Origin: Peptostreptococcaceae bacterium
Lineage (GTDB): Bacteria; Bacillota; Clostridia; Peptostreptococcales; Filifactoraceae
Reading direction: 5' to 3'
NCBI GenBank assembly: GCA_030532705.1
Contig: JAUNKR010000017.1
Location: forward strand, 1-42,455
DNA length: 42,455 bases
This document shows positions 26,580 through 35,234 of this stretch, one piece after another (the first letter of the stretch is position 1; every line of letters begins with the position of its first letter). Position numbers and translations under genes: made by a program. The notes beneath the pieces are model-generated. The model saw only the letters and a list, made by a program, of their open reading frames with translations, searched no databases and was not told the origin of the DNA.

Positions 26580-27836
26580 ATGAATCTTAGAATGAGCATA
26601 CTAAAAGTACTAGCTATTTCCAGTGTAACTTGTCTTTTGATAACAGCCTGCTCAAATCAGAGCTTTAAGGATCAGAAAGCGGATCTTGAAAAATTAGGAG
26701 ATTTGGAACCGATCCTTATTAAAAATGAAGAATACTTTAAGTGGGAAGTGGAAAAACTAAATGAGTTTCCTCAAAAAAGCGAGATCGAAGAATATGATCT
26801 AAGATGGAAAGATCTTCATGAACTGGATTTAAAGAATGAGTCTGAAAAGCTATTTCTTTCAGCATTTTCTATAGACACAATCTGGCCTTCAATATTACCG
26901 GATTCGTTTGATCCGCAGGAGATTCTCGAGTTAAACAAAAATCCGGGATTAAATGTCCGAAAATTGCATGAGCAAGGGATTACCGGCAAAAATATCGGAA
27001 TCGCTATTATTGATCAAGCCCTTCTTCTTGAACATGAAGAATACCAACCAAATATCATGCTTTATGAACTGCTTCATTCCTCGGATACTTCTGCCCAAAT
27101 GCATGGAGCTGCTGTTACGAGTATTGCCTGTGGGAAGAATATCGGAGTTGCTCCGGATGCAAAAATTTACTATATTTCCTCTACTTTTGGGAAAATTGAA
27201 GAGAACGGAGAGTTTGAGATAGATTTAAAGCCGGTGGCAGATGGAATTTACAGAGTTCTGGAAATGAATAAACATCTTCCGGAGGGGAATAAAATCAGAG
27301 TAATTTCTATTTCTATTGGGTTAAATAGGGAGAGAATGGGTTATCAAGAAGTCATCGAGGCAATTGAAGAAGCTAAAAAAGAGGGAGTTTTTGTAATAAC
27401 AGTATCTACAGAAGAAAACTATAATTTTTCTCTGATGGGGTTAGGACGGCATCCGATGAGTGATCCGGATAAGAATTCCTCTTATGAGCCTGGATTCTTT
27501 TTTGCTGAAAGTTTTTATCTAGAGAATGATTTTTATCAAGGGGGAGATTTACTTTTTGTCCCCATGGACTCGCGAACGATCGCCGGATTTACAGATCCGA
27601 AGGATTATGCATTTTCGCGCATAGGAGGAATGAGTTGGACTTGTCCTTGGTTGGCAGGAATGTATGCTCTTTGTGTACAAGTAGATCCGGAGATCACTGC
27701 AGATGAATTTATTCAAATTGCCTTAGAAACCGGACATGTTCAAAATATTCAACATGATGGGAAAGATTACAAGTTAGGGAGAATCATTGACCCGGAAAAA
27801 ATTATTGAACAGCTAAAAAATAAAAAACAAGGGTGA
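26580..27836 (+). CDS. subtilisin-like (S8) serine protease lipoprotein
   Basis: A 418-residue lipoprotein (lipobox ITAC, Cys24) containing an S8 peptidase fold. The catalytic triad can be placed: Asp145 in IGIAIIDQA, His175 in MHGAAVTSIACG and Ser352 in GMSWTCPWLAGMYAL (the GTSMAxPxVAG motif with Met, Trp and Cys substitutions). The stretch RVISISIGLN and VFVITVSTEEN match the core strands. Residues 25-120 form an N-terminal region of unknown role, not an obvious I9 inhibitor. ATG is preceded by AAAGGAGAGG. Base composition is more AT-rich than the cluster to its left. Target and physiological role are unknown. Confidence 0.85.
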   Translation: MNLRMSILKVLAISSVTCLLITACSNQSFKDQKADLEKLGDLEPILIKNEEYFKWEVEKLNEFPQKSEIEEYDLRWKDLHELDLKNESEKLFLSAFSIDTIWPSILPDSFDPQEILELNKNPGLNVRKLHEQGITGKNIGIAIIDQALLLEHEEYQPNIMLYELLHSSDTSAQMHGAAVTSIACGKNIGVAPDAKIYYISSTFGKIEENGEFEIDLKPVADGIYRVLEMNKHLPEGNKIRVISISIGLNRERMGYQEVIEAIEEAKKEGVFVITVSTEENYNFSLMGLGRHPMSDPDKNSSYEPGFFFAESFYLENDFYQGGDLLFVPMDSRTIAGFTDPKDYAFSRIGGMSWTCPWLAGMYALCVQVDPEITADEFIQIALETGHVQNIQHDGKDYKLGRIIDPEKIIEQLKNKKQG

Positions 27837-28161
27837 GAATAGAATTTGCTTAGGATATTTTTTTAAAGCATCGAAAGAAAGCTTATCTAAGATAAATTAT
27901 CGTTCATTCTTGAGTTGTGAATATCAGGGTTGAGCTGAGTTGTATAGGTACGACATTGGATACCAAGAGTGTTTGATTTTAGGTGAATTTAAAATTTGTG
28001 ATTGGGAGTCTGTAGCGATGAAATTGTCTGCTATGGACTCTATTTTTGTTTTTATAAGATTCTGTGAAACTGGAGTATTCACAAAAACGGAAAAGCACAC
28101 TCCGTGGGTTGTTACCTCATAGTCATATTTGCATTTATTAGTGAATAGTTTTGTGAGATAT

Positions 28162-28252
28162 CAAAAAGTCCTTTGTTTTTTTGTGCTGAATAGCCAAAAA
28201 CTCCTTCGATTTTTTGTATCAAACGGGCAAAAAGTCCTTCGGTTTTTTGTGA
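28162..28252 (+). repeat. 33-bp tandem repeat, three units, left flank of the AAA gene
   Basis: Units start at 28162, 28195 and 28228, an exact 33-base period. The core is CAAAAAGTCCTTCG-ATTTTTTGT, itself an imperfect palindrome (CAAAAA/TTTTTTG). The linker GTGCTGAATAG follows unit one. The third unit contains the presumed -35 region of the downstream promoter. Confidence 0.85.
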
Positions 28253-28257
28253 CGTTA

Positions 28258-28266
28258 TGCTATAAT
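28258..28266 (+). promoter_or_regulatory. extended -10 promoter for the AAA/DUF4143 gene
   Basis: TGC-TATAAT (TATAAT at 28261-28266), 23 bases before the start codon. The position 17 bases upstream, TTCGGT (28238-28243), lies within the third 33-bp unit and is a poor -35 box, so the repeats may be regulator binding sites. Confidence 0.65.
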
Positions 28267-28288
28267 GTGAGCAAAGGGAGGTGAACGT

Positions 28289-29611
28289 ATGCTAAGGATA
28301 GCAACCGATAGATTGTTGGAATGGAAAAACAAAACAAACAGAAAACCGCTGATCATTCGTGGGGCTCGTCAGGTGGGCAAGACATGGCTTATGAAAAACT
28401 TCGGGAAAGCTCATTATAAAAAATCAGTGTATATCAATTTTGACAACAATGAGCTGATGAAAAATCTTTTTGATAGGAGCTATGAGATCGATCGTTTGAT
28501 CACCGGTCTGGAATTGTATCATGGTGAAAAGATAGATCCTCAAGATACTTTGATCATTTTTGATGAAGTACAAGAAGTTCCGAATGCATTATCGTCTCTA
28601 AAATATTTTAATGAGAATGCGCCTGAGTACCATATCATTTGTGCAGGATCTTTGCTTGGCGTAGCCTTGCACAGGGGAACATCATTTCCTGTAGGGAAGG
28701 TTGAGTTTTTGGATCTATATCCGATGAGCTTTTTTGAATTTGTTCTGGCAATGGGCAAAGGTCAATTCGTAGATCTTTTGGATAAAGGTGATTTCACAAT
28801 GGCTTCATCCTTTCGCCAAGAGTATATAGATCTGCTGAAGCAATATTACTTTGTCGGCGGGATGCCGGAGGCGGTATTGGCTTTTTCGCAGAATAATGAT
28901 TTTAATGAGGTAAGGCTGATCCAAAAAAGAATTTTGGAGGCATATGAGCAGGACTTTTCAAAACATGCGCCGACAGAGATCGTCCCACGTATTCGGATGT
29001 TGTGGAAGAGCATTCCTTCTCAGCTTGCGAAAGAAAATAAAAAATTTATATATGGGATCATCAAAGAGGGAGCGCGAGCGAAAGACTATGAGCTTGCGTT
29101 GCTTTGGTTAGCGGATTGCGGCTTGATACACCAGGTCTATCGTATCGATGTGCCGAATATTCCGCTTAAAGCATATGAGGATCTTAAATCTTTTAAATTA
29201 TTCTTGCTGGACATTGGACTACTTTCTGCGCTGGTAGGGATGCATCAGAGTATTTTGTTGGATGGCGATGCGATGTTCAAGGAATTCAAAGGAAGCTTGA
29301 CCGAGCAATATGTTTTACAACAATTGAAGACTGTCGATGATCTGAATATCTATTATTGGAGTGCAAAACAAGGGACTGCGGAAGTAGATTTTGTGATCGA
29401 TGACGGCAGAAATATCGTGCCGATCGAAGTGAAAGCAGAGCAAAATTTACAAGCGAAAAGCTTGAAGGTGTATCGTCAAAAATTTTTGCCACAAGTATCT
29501 GTTCGAACATCGATGGTGGATCACAAGCAGGAAGAGGGGCTCCTCAATCTGCCTCTATATGCTATCCAAACGATAAAGAACCAGATCGAAATGATCAGGG
29601 AAAGATCATGA
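28289..29611 (+). CDS. AAA ATPase with C-terminal DUF4143 (nuclease-like) domain
   Basis: A 440-residue ATPase of the AAA_14/DUF4143 class. Walker A is GARQVGKTW (25-33), Walker B LIIFDEVQE (88-96). The C-terminal DUF4143 part contains YWSAKQGTAEVDFVIDDG ... VPIEVKAEQN, the D-x(n)-ExK arrangement of a PD-(D/E)xK nuclease-like fold. Such proteins are widespread in anaerobes, of unclear function, and often move as single genes. ATG has GGGAGGTG upstream. The gene is bracketed by units of one 33-bp repeat and stands immediately left of McrBC, which suggests a small mobile or defence island. Confidence 0.9.
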   Translation: MLRIATDRLLEWKNKTNRKPLIIRGARQVGKTWLMKNFGKAHYKKSVYINFDNNELMKNLFDRSYEIDRLITGLELYHGEKIDPQDTLIIFDEVQEVPNALSSLKYFNENAPEYHIICAGSLLGVALHRGTSFPVGKVEFLDLYPMSFFEFVLAMGKGQFVDLLDKGDFTMASSFRQEYIDLLKQYYFVGGMPEAVLAFSQNNDFNEVRLIQKRILEAYEQDFSKHAPTEIVPRIRMLWKSIPSQLAKENKKFIYGIIKEGARAKDYELALLWLADCGLIHQVYRIDVPNIPLKAYEDLKSFKLFLLDIGLLSALVGMHQSILLDGDAMFKEFKGSLTEQYVLQQLKTVDDLNIYYWSAKQGTAEVDFVIDDGRNIVPIEVKAEQNLQAKSLKVYRQKFLPQVSVRTSMVDHKQEEGLLNLPLYAIQTIKNQIEMIRERS

Positions 29612-29640
29612 TTTTGCCAAAGACAAACAATTTTTAATGT

Positions 29641-29695
29641 CAAAGTCCTTCGATTTTTTGTGCTGAGTAGTCAAAAAGTCCTTCGATTTTTTGTG
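29641..29695 (+). repeat. 33-bp repeat, two units, right flank of the AAA gene
   Basis: Units start at 29641 (two A residues short) and 29672, with the same linker GTGCTGAGTAG as on the left flank. Only the AAA/DUF4143 gene lies between the left and right groups. Confidence 0.85.
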
Positions 29696-29858
29696 GAAAG
29701 GAAAATTAGATCATCTTTTTTGATGTCGATAGATAGGATGGAGAGCATAATGACTTCTATCTAACCTCTTATATGCAGCAAAGCGGAATTATATTTTGGA
29801 ATAAAGGTTTATAGATTTCCTTCAATAATCTAAATTTACTATATTAAGGAGAGTTAAT

Positions 29859-31931
29859 ATGTCGATTCCAAACAATATCACGAAAGAACATATTCTTCAT
29901 GCAATAGAATATATTGATAAAAATGGGGTTCCACCGCATAATCAAAGCATGACCTACAATTTAATAGGAGAGTCAGGGGAAAAATATCCTCCTAAGTATG
30001 TAGTATCTGTAGCAAATCATTTTGTGAATGGGACAGAGATTTCGAAAGATCTATTTAACTCCATAGGAGCTATAAGCTTGCTAGAAAAATTGGGTTTTGT
30101 AATTGAAAACAATCAGAAAAAATATAGTTTGGTGATCACAGCGGATAAGGTCACCTCTACCGATGAGAATTTTAGCATGGAAAATCTTGCGCTAGGGAAT
30201 AACTATACAGCACTGGATACCTATTATAAGAGCAGCGGGGAAGAGATCATTCGCCGGAAGCGAAATAAAGGAGAAAAAAAGATATCCAATCAGACAATGC
30301 CTCGGCTTGCTTGTCAGATCTTTGAAGAGTCGATCGCTGCGCTTCCCGTAGAAGAAAAAGAAAACTTTCCGATCTGTCAATACTCTCCTGAATCAGAGAT
30401 GTTACGAGGGATTTTTTTCGATGAAAATGCTTTTAAGGAAAAGAGAAACTCTTGGGAATATGTGGTCTATCACTATGGTAATGAAAGAAAGTTTGTTTTC
30501 TATTGTTGGAATGTTTTTTCGACCATCCATTTTGTTCAAGAATGTCTGAAAAGATTTGGTGAAGCCGGAGATGAATTCGTTTTGATCTATCGCGAAAAAG
30601 CGAAGAACGAAGAAGATCAGCCTCAAGATGAGCTATCGATCGACAGCTCAAATGAGGGTGCGATCAATCCATATTCTAAATTATTATTAGACTCCAAAAA
30701 CATTATTTTCCGAGGCGCTCCGGGTACGGGAAAGACTTATCTGGCGAAAGAAGTCGCAGCGGACATCATCAGCGATGGCTATTTTTCGGACTATCATCTA
30801 CTGAGTGAGGAGCAAAAGAAACAGATCGAATTTGTGCAATTCCATCCGGGTTATGATTACTCCGATTTTGTGGAAGGATTACGTCCCAAGATCAATAATG
30901 ACGGCTCAATGGGATTTGTGCTGCAGGATGGAATATTCAAGCGATTTGTTGCAAGAGCCAGGAAGAACTTTGACGATTCACAACGATCGCAACAGGAGAT
31001 AGAGCAGGAAGCATCGGTCAATGAAATGCTCTCGGAGTATTTTTCTAATCTTTCTTTTGAGGAAGATGAATTGGAAATTTTGAATGGTAGGAAATTCTTT
31101 ATCACGGATGTGGATGAAAAATATATTCATATTGTGATACCGAGTAATCCTAAATCGAATCAACTTAAGTTAAAATTAGACGAATTAAAGGCTATGCTCG
31201 AATCGGGGAAGGATTTTAGTCAAAGGAAAGAAGTGTCTTTGTTCTTCAATAGACCAAATGGATTGCAGCATGATTCTTATTACCTGACAATTTTTAATGA
31301 CATAAAGGACAGTGTAGTTCCCACATCAAAACCGATCATAGAAAAAGAAGAACTCAAACCTTACATTTTTATCATCGATGAGATCAATCGAGGCGAGATC
31401 TCTAAGATCTTTGGCGAGCTGTTCTTTTCGATCGATCCGGGGTATCGAGGCGTTGCGGGGCAGGTATCCACACAATATGCCAATCTACACGAAGAGTCGG
31501 ACGAGAAGTTTTATATTCCGGAAAATGTATATATCATCGGAACGATGAACGATATCGACCGTTCTGTTGACAGTTTTGACTTTGCGATGCGTCGCCGTTT
31601 TCGATTTGTGGAGATCAAAGCGGACGAACGACTGGAGATGCTGGATGATCTTGGGGAAAGTAAAAAAGAAGAGGCGATCCAGCGGATGATAGCGCTGAAT
31701 AAAGCGATCTCGAAAGTTGAAGAGTTGAATGAAAACTACCATATCGGCGCGTCGTATTTCTTGAAATTAAAACATATCGGCTTTGAAGAGCTTTGGAGAG
31801 ATTATCTTTGTCCATTGCTTCAAGACTATGTTCGCGGGATGTATGATGAGCAAGGTATTATGAAAAGTTTTGAAAATGCCTTTTTTGACCATGGTGAATC
31901 GGGTGAGATGAATGATGGAAGTCAAGATTAA
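29859..31931 (+). CDS. mcrB: McrB-type GTPase subunit of a type IV restriction system
   Basis: A 690-residue protein. Residues 1-90 (ITKEHILHAIEYIDKNG ... YPPKYVVSVANHF) match the ScoMcrA-like head domain often fused to DNA-modification-reading proteins. Residues 110-245 form a second domain resembling McrB N-terminal/DUF3578 modules. The AAA+ GTPase motor follows: Walker A GAPGTGKT (286-293), Walker B FIIDEINRGE (504-513), and the McrB signature GTMNDIDRS (561-569) with DFAMRRRF arginine fingers. It translocates DNA and activates McrC when modified DNA is bound. ATG has AAGGAGAG. The mcrC gene overlaps its end by 20 bases. Confidence 0.92.
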   Translation: MSIPNNITKEHILHAIEYIDKNGVPPHNQSMTYNLIGESGEKYPPKYVVSVANHFVNGTEISKDLFNSIGAISLLEKLGFVIENNQKKYSLVITADKVTSTDENFSMENLALGNNYTALDTYYKSSGEEIIRRKRNKGEKKISNQTMPRLACQIFEESIAALPVEEKENFPICQYSPESEMLRGIFFDENAFKEKRNSWEYVVYHYGNERKFVFYCWNVFSTIHFVQECLKRFGEAGDEFVLIYREKAKNEEDQPQDELSIDSSNEGAINPYSKLLLDSKNIIFRGAPGTGKTYLAKEVAADIISDGYFSDYHLLSEEQKKQIEFVQFHPGYDYSDFVEGLRPKINNDGSMGFVLQDGIFKRFVARARKNFDDSQRSQQEIEQEASVNEMLSEYFSNLSFEEDELEILNGRKFFITDVDEKYIHIVIPSNPKSNQLKLKLDELKAMLESGKDFSQRKEVSLFFNRPNGLQHDSYYLTIFNDIKDSVVPTSKPIIEKEELKPYIFIIDEINRGEISKIFGELFFSIDPGYRGVAGQVSTQYANLHEESDEKFYIPENVYIIGTMNDIDRSVDSFDFAMRRRFRFVEIKADERLEMLDDLGESKKEEAIQRMIALNKAISKVEELNENYHIGASYFLKLKHIGFEELWRDYLCPLLQDYVRGMYDEQGIMKSFENAFFDHGESGEMNDGSQD

Positions 31932-33234
31932 GGATAATGCTTGGATCCGAAAGAAAGAATTTGAGAATGTGAACTCACTGGTTCGAAAAATCTCCGACAA
32001 AACATTGGGGCAACTTTCGGATGAGGGGATATTTCTCGTTCCGGAGCTGATCAAAGAAGCAAAAGATATCACAAAAGACCAGATGATCCTGCAAAGCGTC
32101 AATGAGTATTATCGAACGAGCAATGTGATGGGCTTTATGGGCTATGGAAATCAGCATTTGATCATTCAGTCGAGATTTTCTTCCGAGCTTGAGGATCATT
32201 TCTTTCAATATCTGCTTGAGGTCGTTTTGGATTATCCGAATGTGCTGGATCTTAGCTCCACGATGAAGCAGGAAAACAGGCTGTTTAATTTATATTTGTT
32301 CCTATTTCCGCATTATTTGAAGAAAGCGATGCGCAAAGGCTTATTCAAAACCTACATCCACAAGAGATACAATAATGTGGATATCAAAGGAACGATCGAC
32401 ATTAAAAGGCATATCCGTGAAAATACACCTTTTGTAGGCAGGATCGCCTATGATCGAAGGGAATTTTCTTACGACAATCCACTGATGCAACTGATTCGCC
32501 ACACGATCGAGTTTATTAAAACCGGATCGTATGGCAGAGTTTTGCTGAACAAAGCGAAGGAAGAAGTATCCGATGTGGTGGAAGCTACTTCAAATTATGA
32601 ATACTACAAACGAAGAAAGGTTATCAACGAGAATAAAAAGGATCCGATCCGGCATGCTTATTTTTCGGAGTATCGGGAGCTTCAACGCTTATGTCTGATG
32701 ATCTTGCAATATGAGAAACATCAATTCGGGTCGGGGACGAGAGAGATCTATGGTATTTTGTTTGACGGCGCATGGCTTTGGGAAGAATATGTAAACCATT
32801 TGATCAAAGAATGGTTCTATCATCCGATGAACAAAGGAGGTCAAGGTGCCCAGCGCTTATTTGAGGGGAATATCGGTCTGATCTATCCGGATTTTATTGG
32901 TCGTGCTACAGACAATCGTATCATTGCGGATGCGAAATACAAGCCGATGAACAATATCGGAGGATCCGATTATCTTCAAGTGTTGGCATATATGATGCGT
33001 TTTGATGCCAAAAGAGGATTTTATTTATATCCTTGCCATAACGGGAACGAAAAGGTGGAGCTGAAATTGAATCGCGGCTCAACCTATGAGAAGAATGTGT
33101 CGGCTCGAGAGGATATATCTGTTGTTAAACTCGGATTGCGTATTCCTCAAAATGCGGAGAGCTATGATGATTTTAAGGGTCAAATGGAAAATAGTGAAAG
33201 ATCATTCATGGATCAGATTACCGATCATTTCTAA
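31912..33234 (+). CDS. mcrC: McrC-type endonuclease subunit
   Basis: A 440-residue partner of McrB. The N-terminal half is the McrC beta-barrel/stalk region (SVNEYYRTSNVMGFMGYGNQH). The nuclease domain near 285-345 shows LFDGAWLWEEY and IGLIYPDFIGRA ... IADAKYKP, giving Asp327, Asp340 and Lys342 of a PD-(D/E)xK centre. It should cut DNA on GTP hydrolysis by McrB. The gene starts inside the last codons of mcrB in another frame, typical coupling for this pair. No cognate methylase is present, as expected for a modification-dependent system. Confidence 0.92.
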   Translation: MMEVKIKDNAWIRKKEFENVNSLVRKISDKTLGQLSDEGIFLVPELIKEAKDITKDQMILQSVNEYYRTSNVMGFMGYGNQHLIIQSRFSSELEDHFFQYLLEVVLDYPNVLDLSSTMKQENRLFNLYLFLFPHYLKKAMRKGLFKTYIHKRYNNVDIKGTIDIKRHIRENTPFVGRIAYDRREFSYDNPLMQLIRHTIEFIKTGSYGRVLLNKAKEEVSDVVEATSNYEYYKRRKVINENKKDPIRHAYFSEYRELQRLCLMILQYEKHQFGSGTREIYGILFDGAWLWEEYVNHLIKEWFYHPMNKGGQGAQRLFEGNIGLIYPDFIGRATDNRIIADAKYKPMNNIGGSDYLQVLAYMMRFDAKRGFYLYPCHNGNEKVELKLNRGSTYEKNVSAREDISVVKLGLRIPQNAESYDDFKGQMENSERSFMDQITDHF

Positions 33235-33643
33235 AAGCCGTTGGAACAATTTTTCGGCGATCCCCTTTCAGATCCGTGATGATAAAAGCTTCGCAAGCGG
33301 ATCTCATCAGAGTTTGCTCGAAAATTGTATCTAAAAAAGTTGATCACTGACGAGGGCTACTTGACCGAATATTTTATGCTAAAATCGAATAAACGATGAG
33401 ATGATGATCGTTCCGATGGAATGGCAGAATGTTGGGGTCAGTGTTTCCTATAAGGCTGGAAGCAAAGAACGATCATTCAAAATACAAATCGTTGAGAATG
33501 ATTTTTTCGAATAGGGCTTAGCATGAGGAATAATGCACAAAAAAATGGCAGACTCGTTAGAGTAAGCCATTTTTTATGGGCTTTTACAACATTTTTTCTC
33601 CGGGGCTCTGTGCCAACTCTCCTTTTTGTATGGCAGTGCCAAC
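33235..33643. other. gene-free interval between convergent genes
   Basis: About 410 bases with no supported coding sequence. It contains a strong bidirectional terminator at 33541-33575 and otherwise no recognisable feature. Confidence 0.5.
33541..33575. terminator. bidirectional intrinsic terminator between mcrC and speB
   Basis: AAAAATGGC (33541-33549) pairs with GCCATTTTT (33566-33574) and an inner ACTC/GAGT stem closes a GTTA loop. Both strands read into T runs, so it can end both the restriction operon and the polyamine transcript. Confidence 0.85.
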
Positions 33644-34492
33644 TTATTTTGCGACGGTGAGCAGCATCTCGCGGATCATTTTTACCGCAGTAACGGTGGA
33701 AACACCGCTATGGTCATAATGTGGAGATAGTTCATTGACATCCATCGCTACGACATTGAGTCGATCGAAGCGATGGATCGCTTGGATCAGATCGACGGAG
33801 GAGATCCCGCATGGCTCCGGTGTTCCTGTGCCCGGGAAGTAAGCCGGGTCGAGCACATCGAGGTCGATCGTGATGTAGACCGGACGCTCACCGATCGCTT
33901 GGATATATTCTTCAAGAGCTCCCAAATGATATTTACACTGGCTCGTATGTTTTTGTGCAAAAAGATCTTCATCTTTTGTCATTGAACGGATGCCGAGCTG
34001 GAAGATCCGTCCGTCACCGATGATGTCATGGCATCGACGAAGAACGGAGGCATGCGAAAGTTTTTCGCCCATATAGTCCTCACGCAAGTCGGCATGTGCA
34101 TCAAAATGCAAAATGCACAGCTCGGGATATTTTTCGGCAAGTGCCTCTGCCATCCCGAGCGTGACCAGATGTTCGCCACCGATCATAAAAGGGATCTTGC
34201 CTGCGGACAAGATCTCCGCTGTTCTCTCTTTGATCATATCGAGTGCACGGCGCGGATTGCCGAAAGGCAGCTCCAGGTCGCCGCTGTCGCAGACGGCGAT
34301 CTCTTCAAGCTCTTTTTTACAATAGGGGGAGTAGCTCTCGACTCCGTAGCTTTCTTTGCGGATCTCTGCCGACGCAAAGCGTGTGCCGGGGCGATAGCTG
34401 ACCGTCCCGTCAAAAGGGGCACCGAACAAAACGATGCTCGCATCTTCAAATTCACTTTCACAAGCCATAAAAGGCGGGTTTACTTTTTGCAT
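33644..34492 (-). CDS. speB: agmatinase
   Basis: A 282-residue ureohydrolase that converts agmatine to putrescine and urea. Two-manganese ligands are visible in GGEHLVTLG (His), DAHADLR (Asp-His-Asp) and TIDLDVLDPAYFPGTGTPEPCG (two Asp), all diagnostic. The N-terminal GAPFDGTVSYRPGTRFA is also typical. With arginine decarboxylase, SpeE and SpeD in the window this completes arginine to spermidine. The start is ATG at 34492, yet the GGAGG box lies 16 bases upstream; an 8-codon reading frame beginning at 34506 overlaps the start, so initiation may be unusual. It is separated from the other polyamine genes by several unrelated genes. Confidence 0.93.
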   Translation of the reverse strand: MQKVNPPFMACESEFEDASIVLFGAPFDGTVSYRPGTRFASAEIRKESYGVESYSPYCKKELEEIAVCDSGDLELPFGNPRRALDMIKERTAEILSAGKIPFMIGGEHLVTLGMAEALAEKYPELCILHFDAHADLREDYMGEKLSHASVLRRCHDIIGDGRIFQLGIRSMTKDEDLFAQKHTSQCKYHLGALEEYIQAIGERPVYITIDLDVLDPAYFPGTGTPEPCGISSVDLIQAIHRFDRLNVVAMDVNELSPHYDHSGVSTVTAVKMIREMLLTVAK

Positions 34493-34653
34493 AAGATTCT
34501 TTTCATTTCCTCCGTTAAAAATTTTTTAATTCTTTGGCATAGGAGCAGCCATTTTGTAGCAAGATCCCTTTCGTTCGCCTGACAGCAGTCGATCGAAGAC
34601 TTACGAGATCAAGGCTTTACATCCTTCGTTTTGTCACCATTTCTGCGGTTTTA

Positions 34654-35061
34654 TCAATCGGTAAAGCGAAGCAGATAACCGCTGGAATCTTGGATCAAAA
34701 ACTCTTTTTGCTCGATCATCTCGTCGTTGACCTCATAATGACTGACCATCAGATCCCGATAGAATCGGACATTTTGCTCTTTTAGCCTCGCATAGAGCGC
34801 ATCAAAGCCTTTGATCTCCAAAGAAAAATTGATGCCCTGACCGAGAGGGTATTTCATTTCGCCGATATTCCATCCTTTTTCATGCAGCTCCTCAAACATA
34901 AATTGGCTTTCCTCAAAGGAAAGGAAGATAAATTTATCCTCGGGGCGTTCGTATTCGAGCTTGAAACCGAGCAGATCGATATAGAATTTTTTGGTCTCTT
35001 CGATACTAAAGACGGTAAACTCGGGGATCATTTTGTTAAATTGGATAATGCTCCTTTCCAA
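34654..35061 (-). CDS. VOC/glyoxalase-superfamily protein
   Basis: A protein of about 130 residues with the vicinal-oxygen-chelate pattern: MIPEFTVFSIEETKKFYIDLLGFKLEYERPEDKFIFLSFEESQFMFEE, then LEIKGFDALYARLKEQNV and an ending FLIQDSSGYLLRF, as in bleomycin-resistance-like proteins. The glutamate metal ligands are partly conserved, and no substrate can be named. The start is unclear: the open frame begins with TTG at 35061, the AAAGGAG box lies just inside it, and the first ATG is at 35031, too far from the box. It lies between the methyltransferase and speB genes. Confidence 0.8.
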   Translation of the reverse strand: MERSIIQFNKMIPEFTVFSIEETKKFYIDLLGFKLEYERPEDKFIFLSFEESQFMFEELHEKGWNIGEMKYPLGQGINFSLEIKGFDALYARLKEQNVRFYRDLMVSHYEVNDEMIEQKEFLIQDSSGYLLRFTD

Positions 35062-35234
35062 TGATCGGTTCGGTTTACAGGTTTTTCGTGAAGCTTTTTC
35101 TTATCCTGCTATATGAGAAATTGCATCAATCAGCGGTCTTTTCCTGCATCGCCGTGATTTGAAGACCCAAAAGAGAATTTCGGCGGTGTTGAGGCTGATG
35201 TTTCTTTATGTTGCTCAGGCGAAAAGTCGATGAG

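Larger units (their letters stand above)
27837..28288. other. gene-free interval holding 33-bp repeats
   Basis: About 450 bases. A 60-codon open frame at 27940-28122 lacks a ribosome binding site and recognisable content, so it is not called. The right half holds three 33-bp repeat units and an extended -10 promoter for the AAA ATPase gene. Confidence 0.5.

Noticed and set aside
27940-28122. 60-codon frame MYRYDIGYQECL before the AAA gene
   Set aside because: No ribosome binding site and no recognisable content; it lies in an interval of short repeats.
28162-28252. CRISPR-like regular array of 33-base repeats
   Set aside because: The 33-base period covers repeat plus linker, the linkers are partly conserved rather than unique spacers, there are only three units, and no cas gene is nearby.
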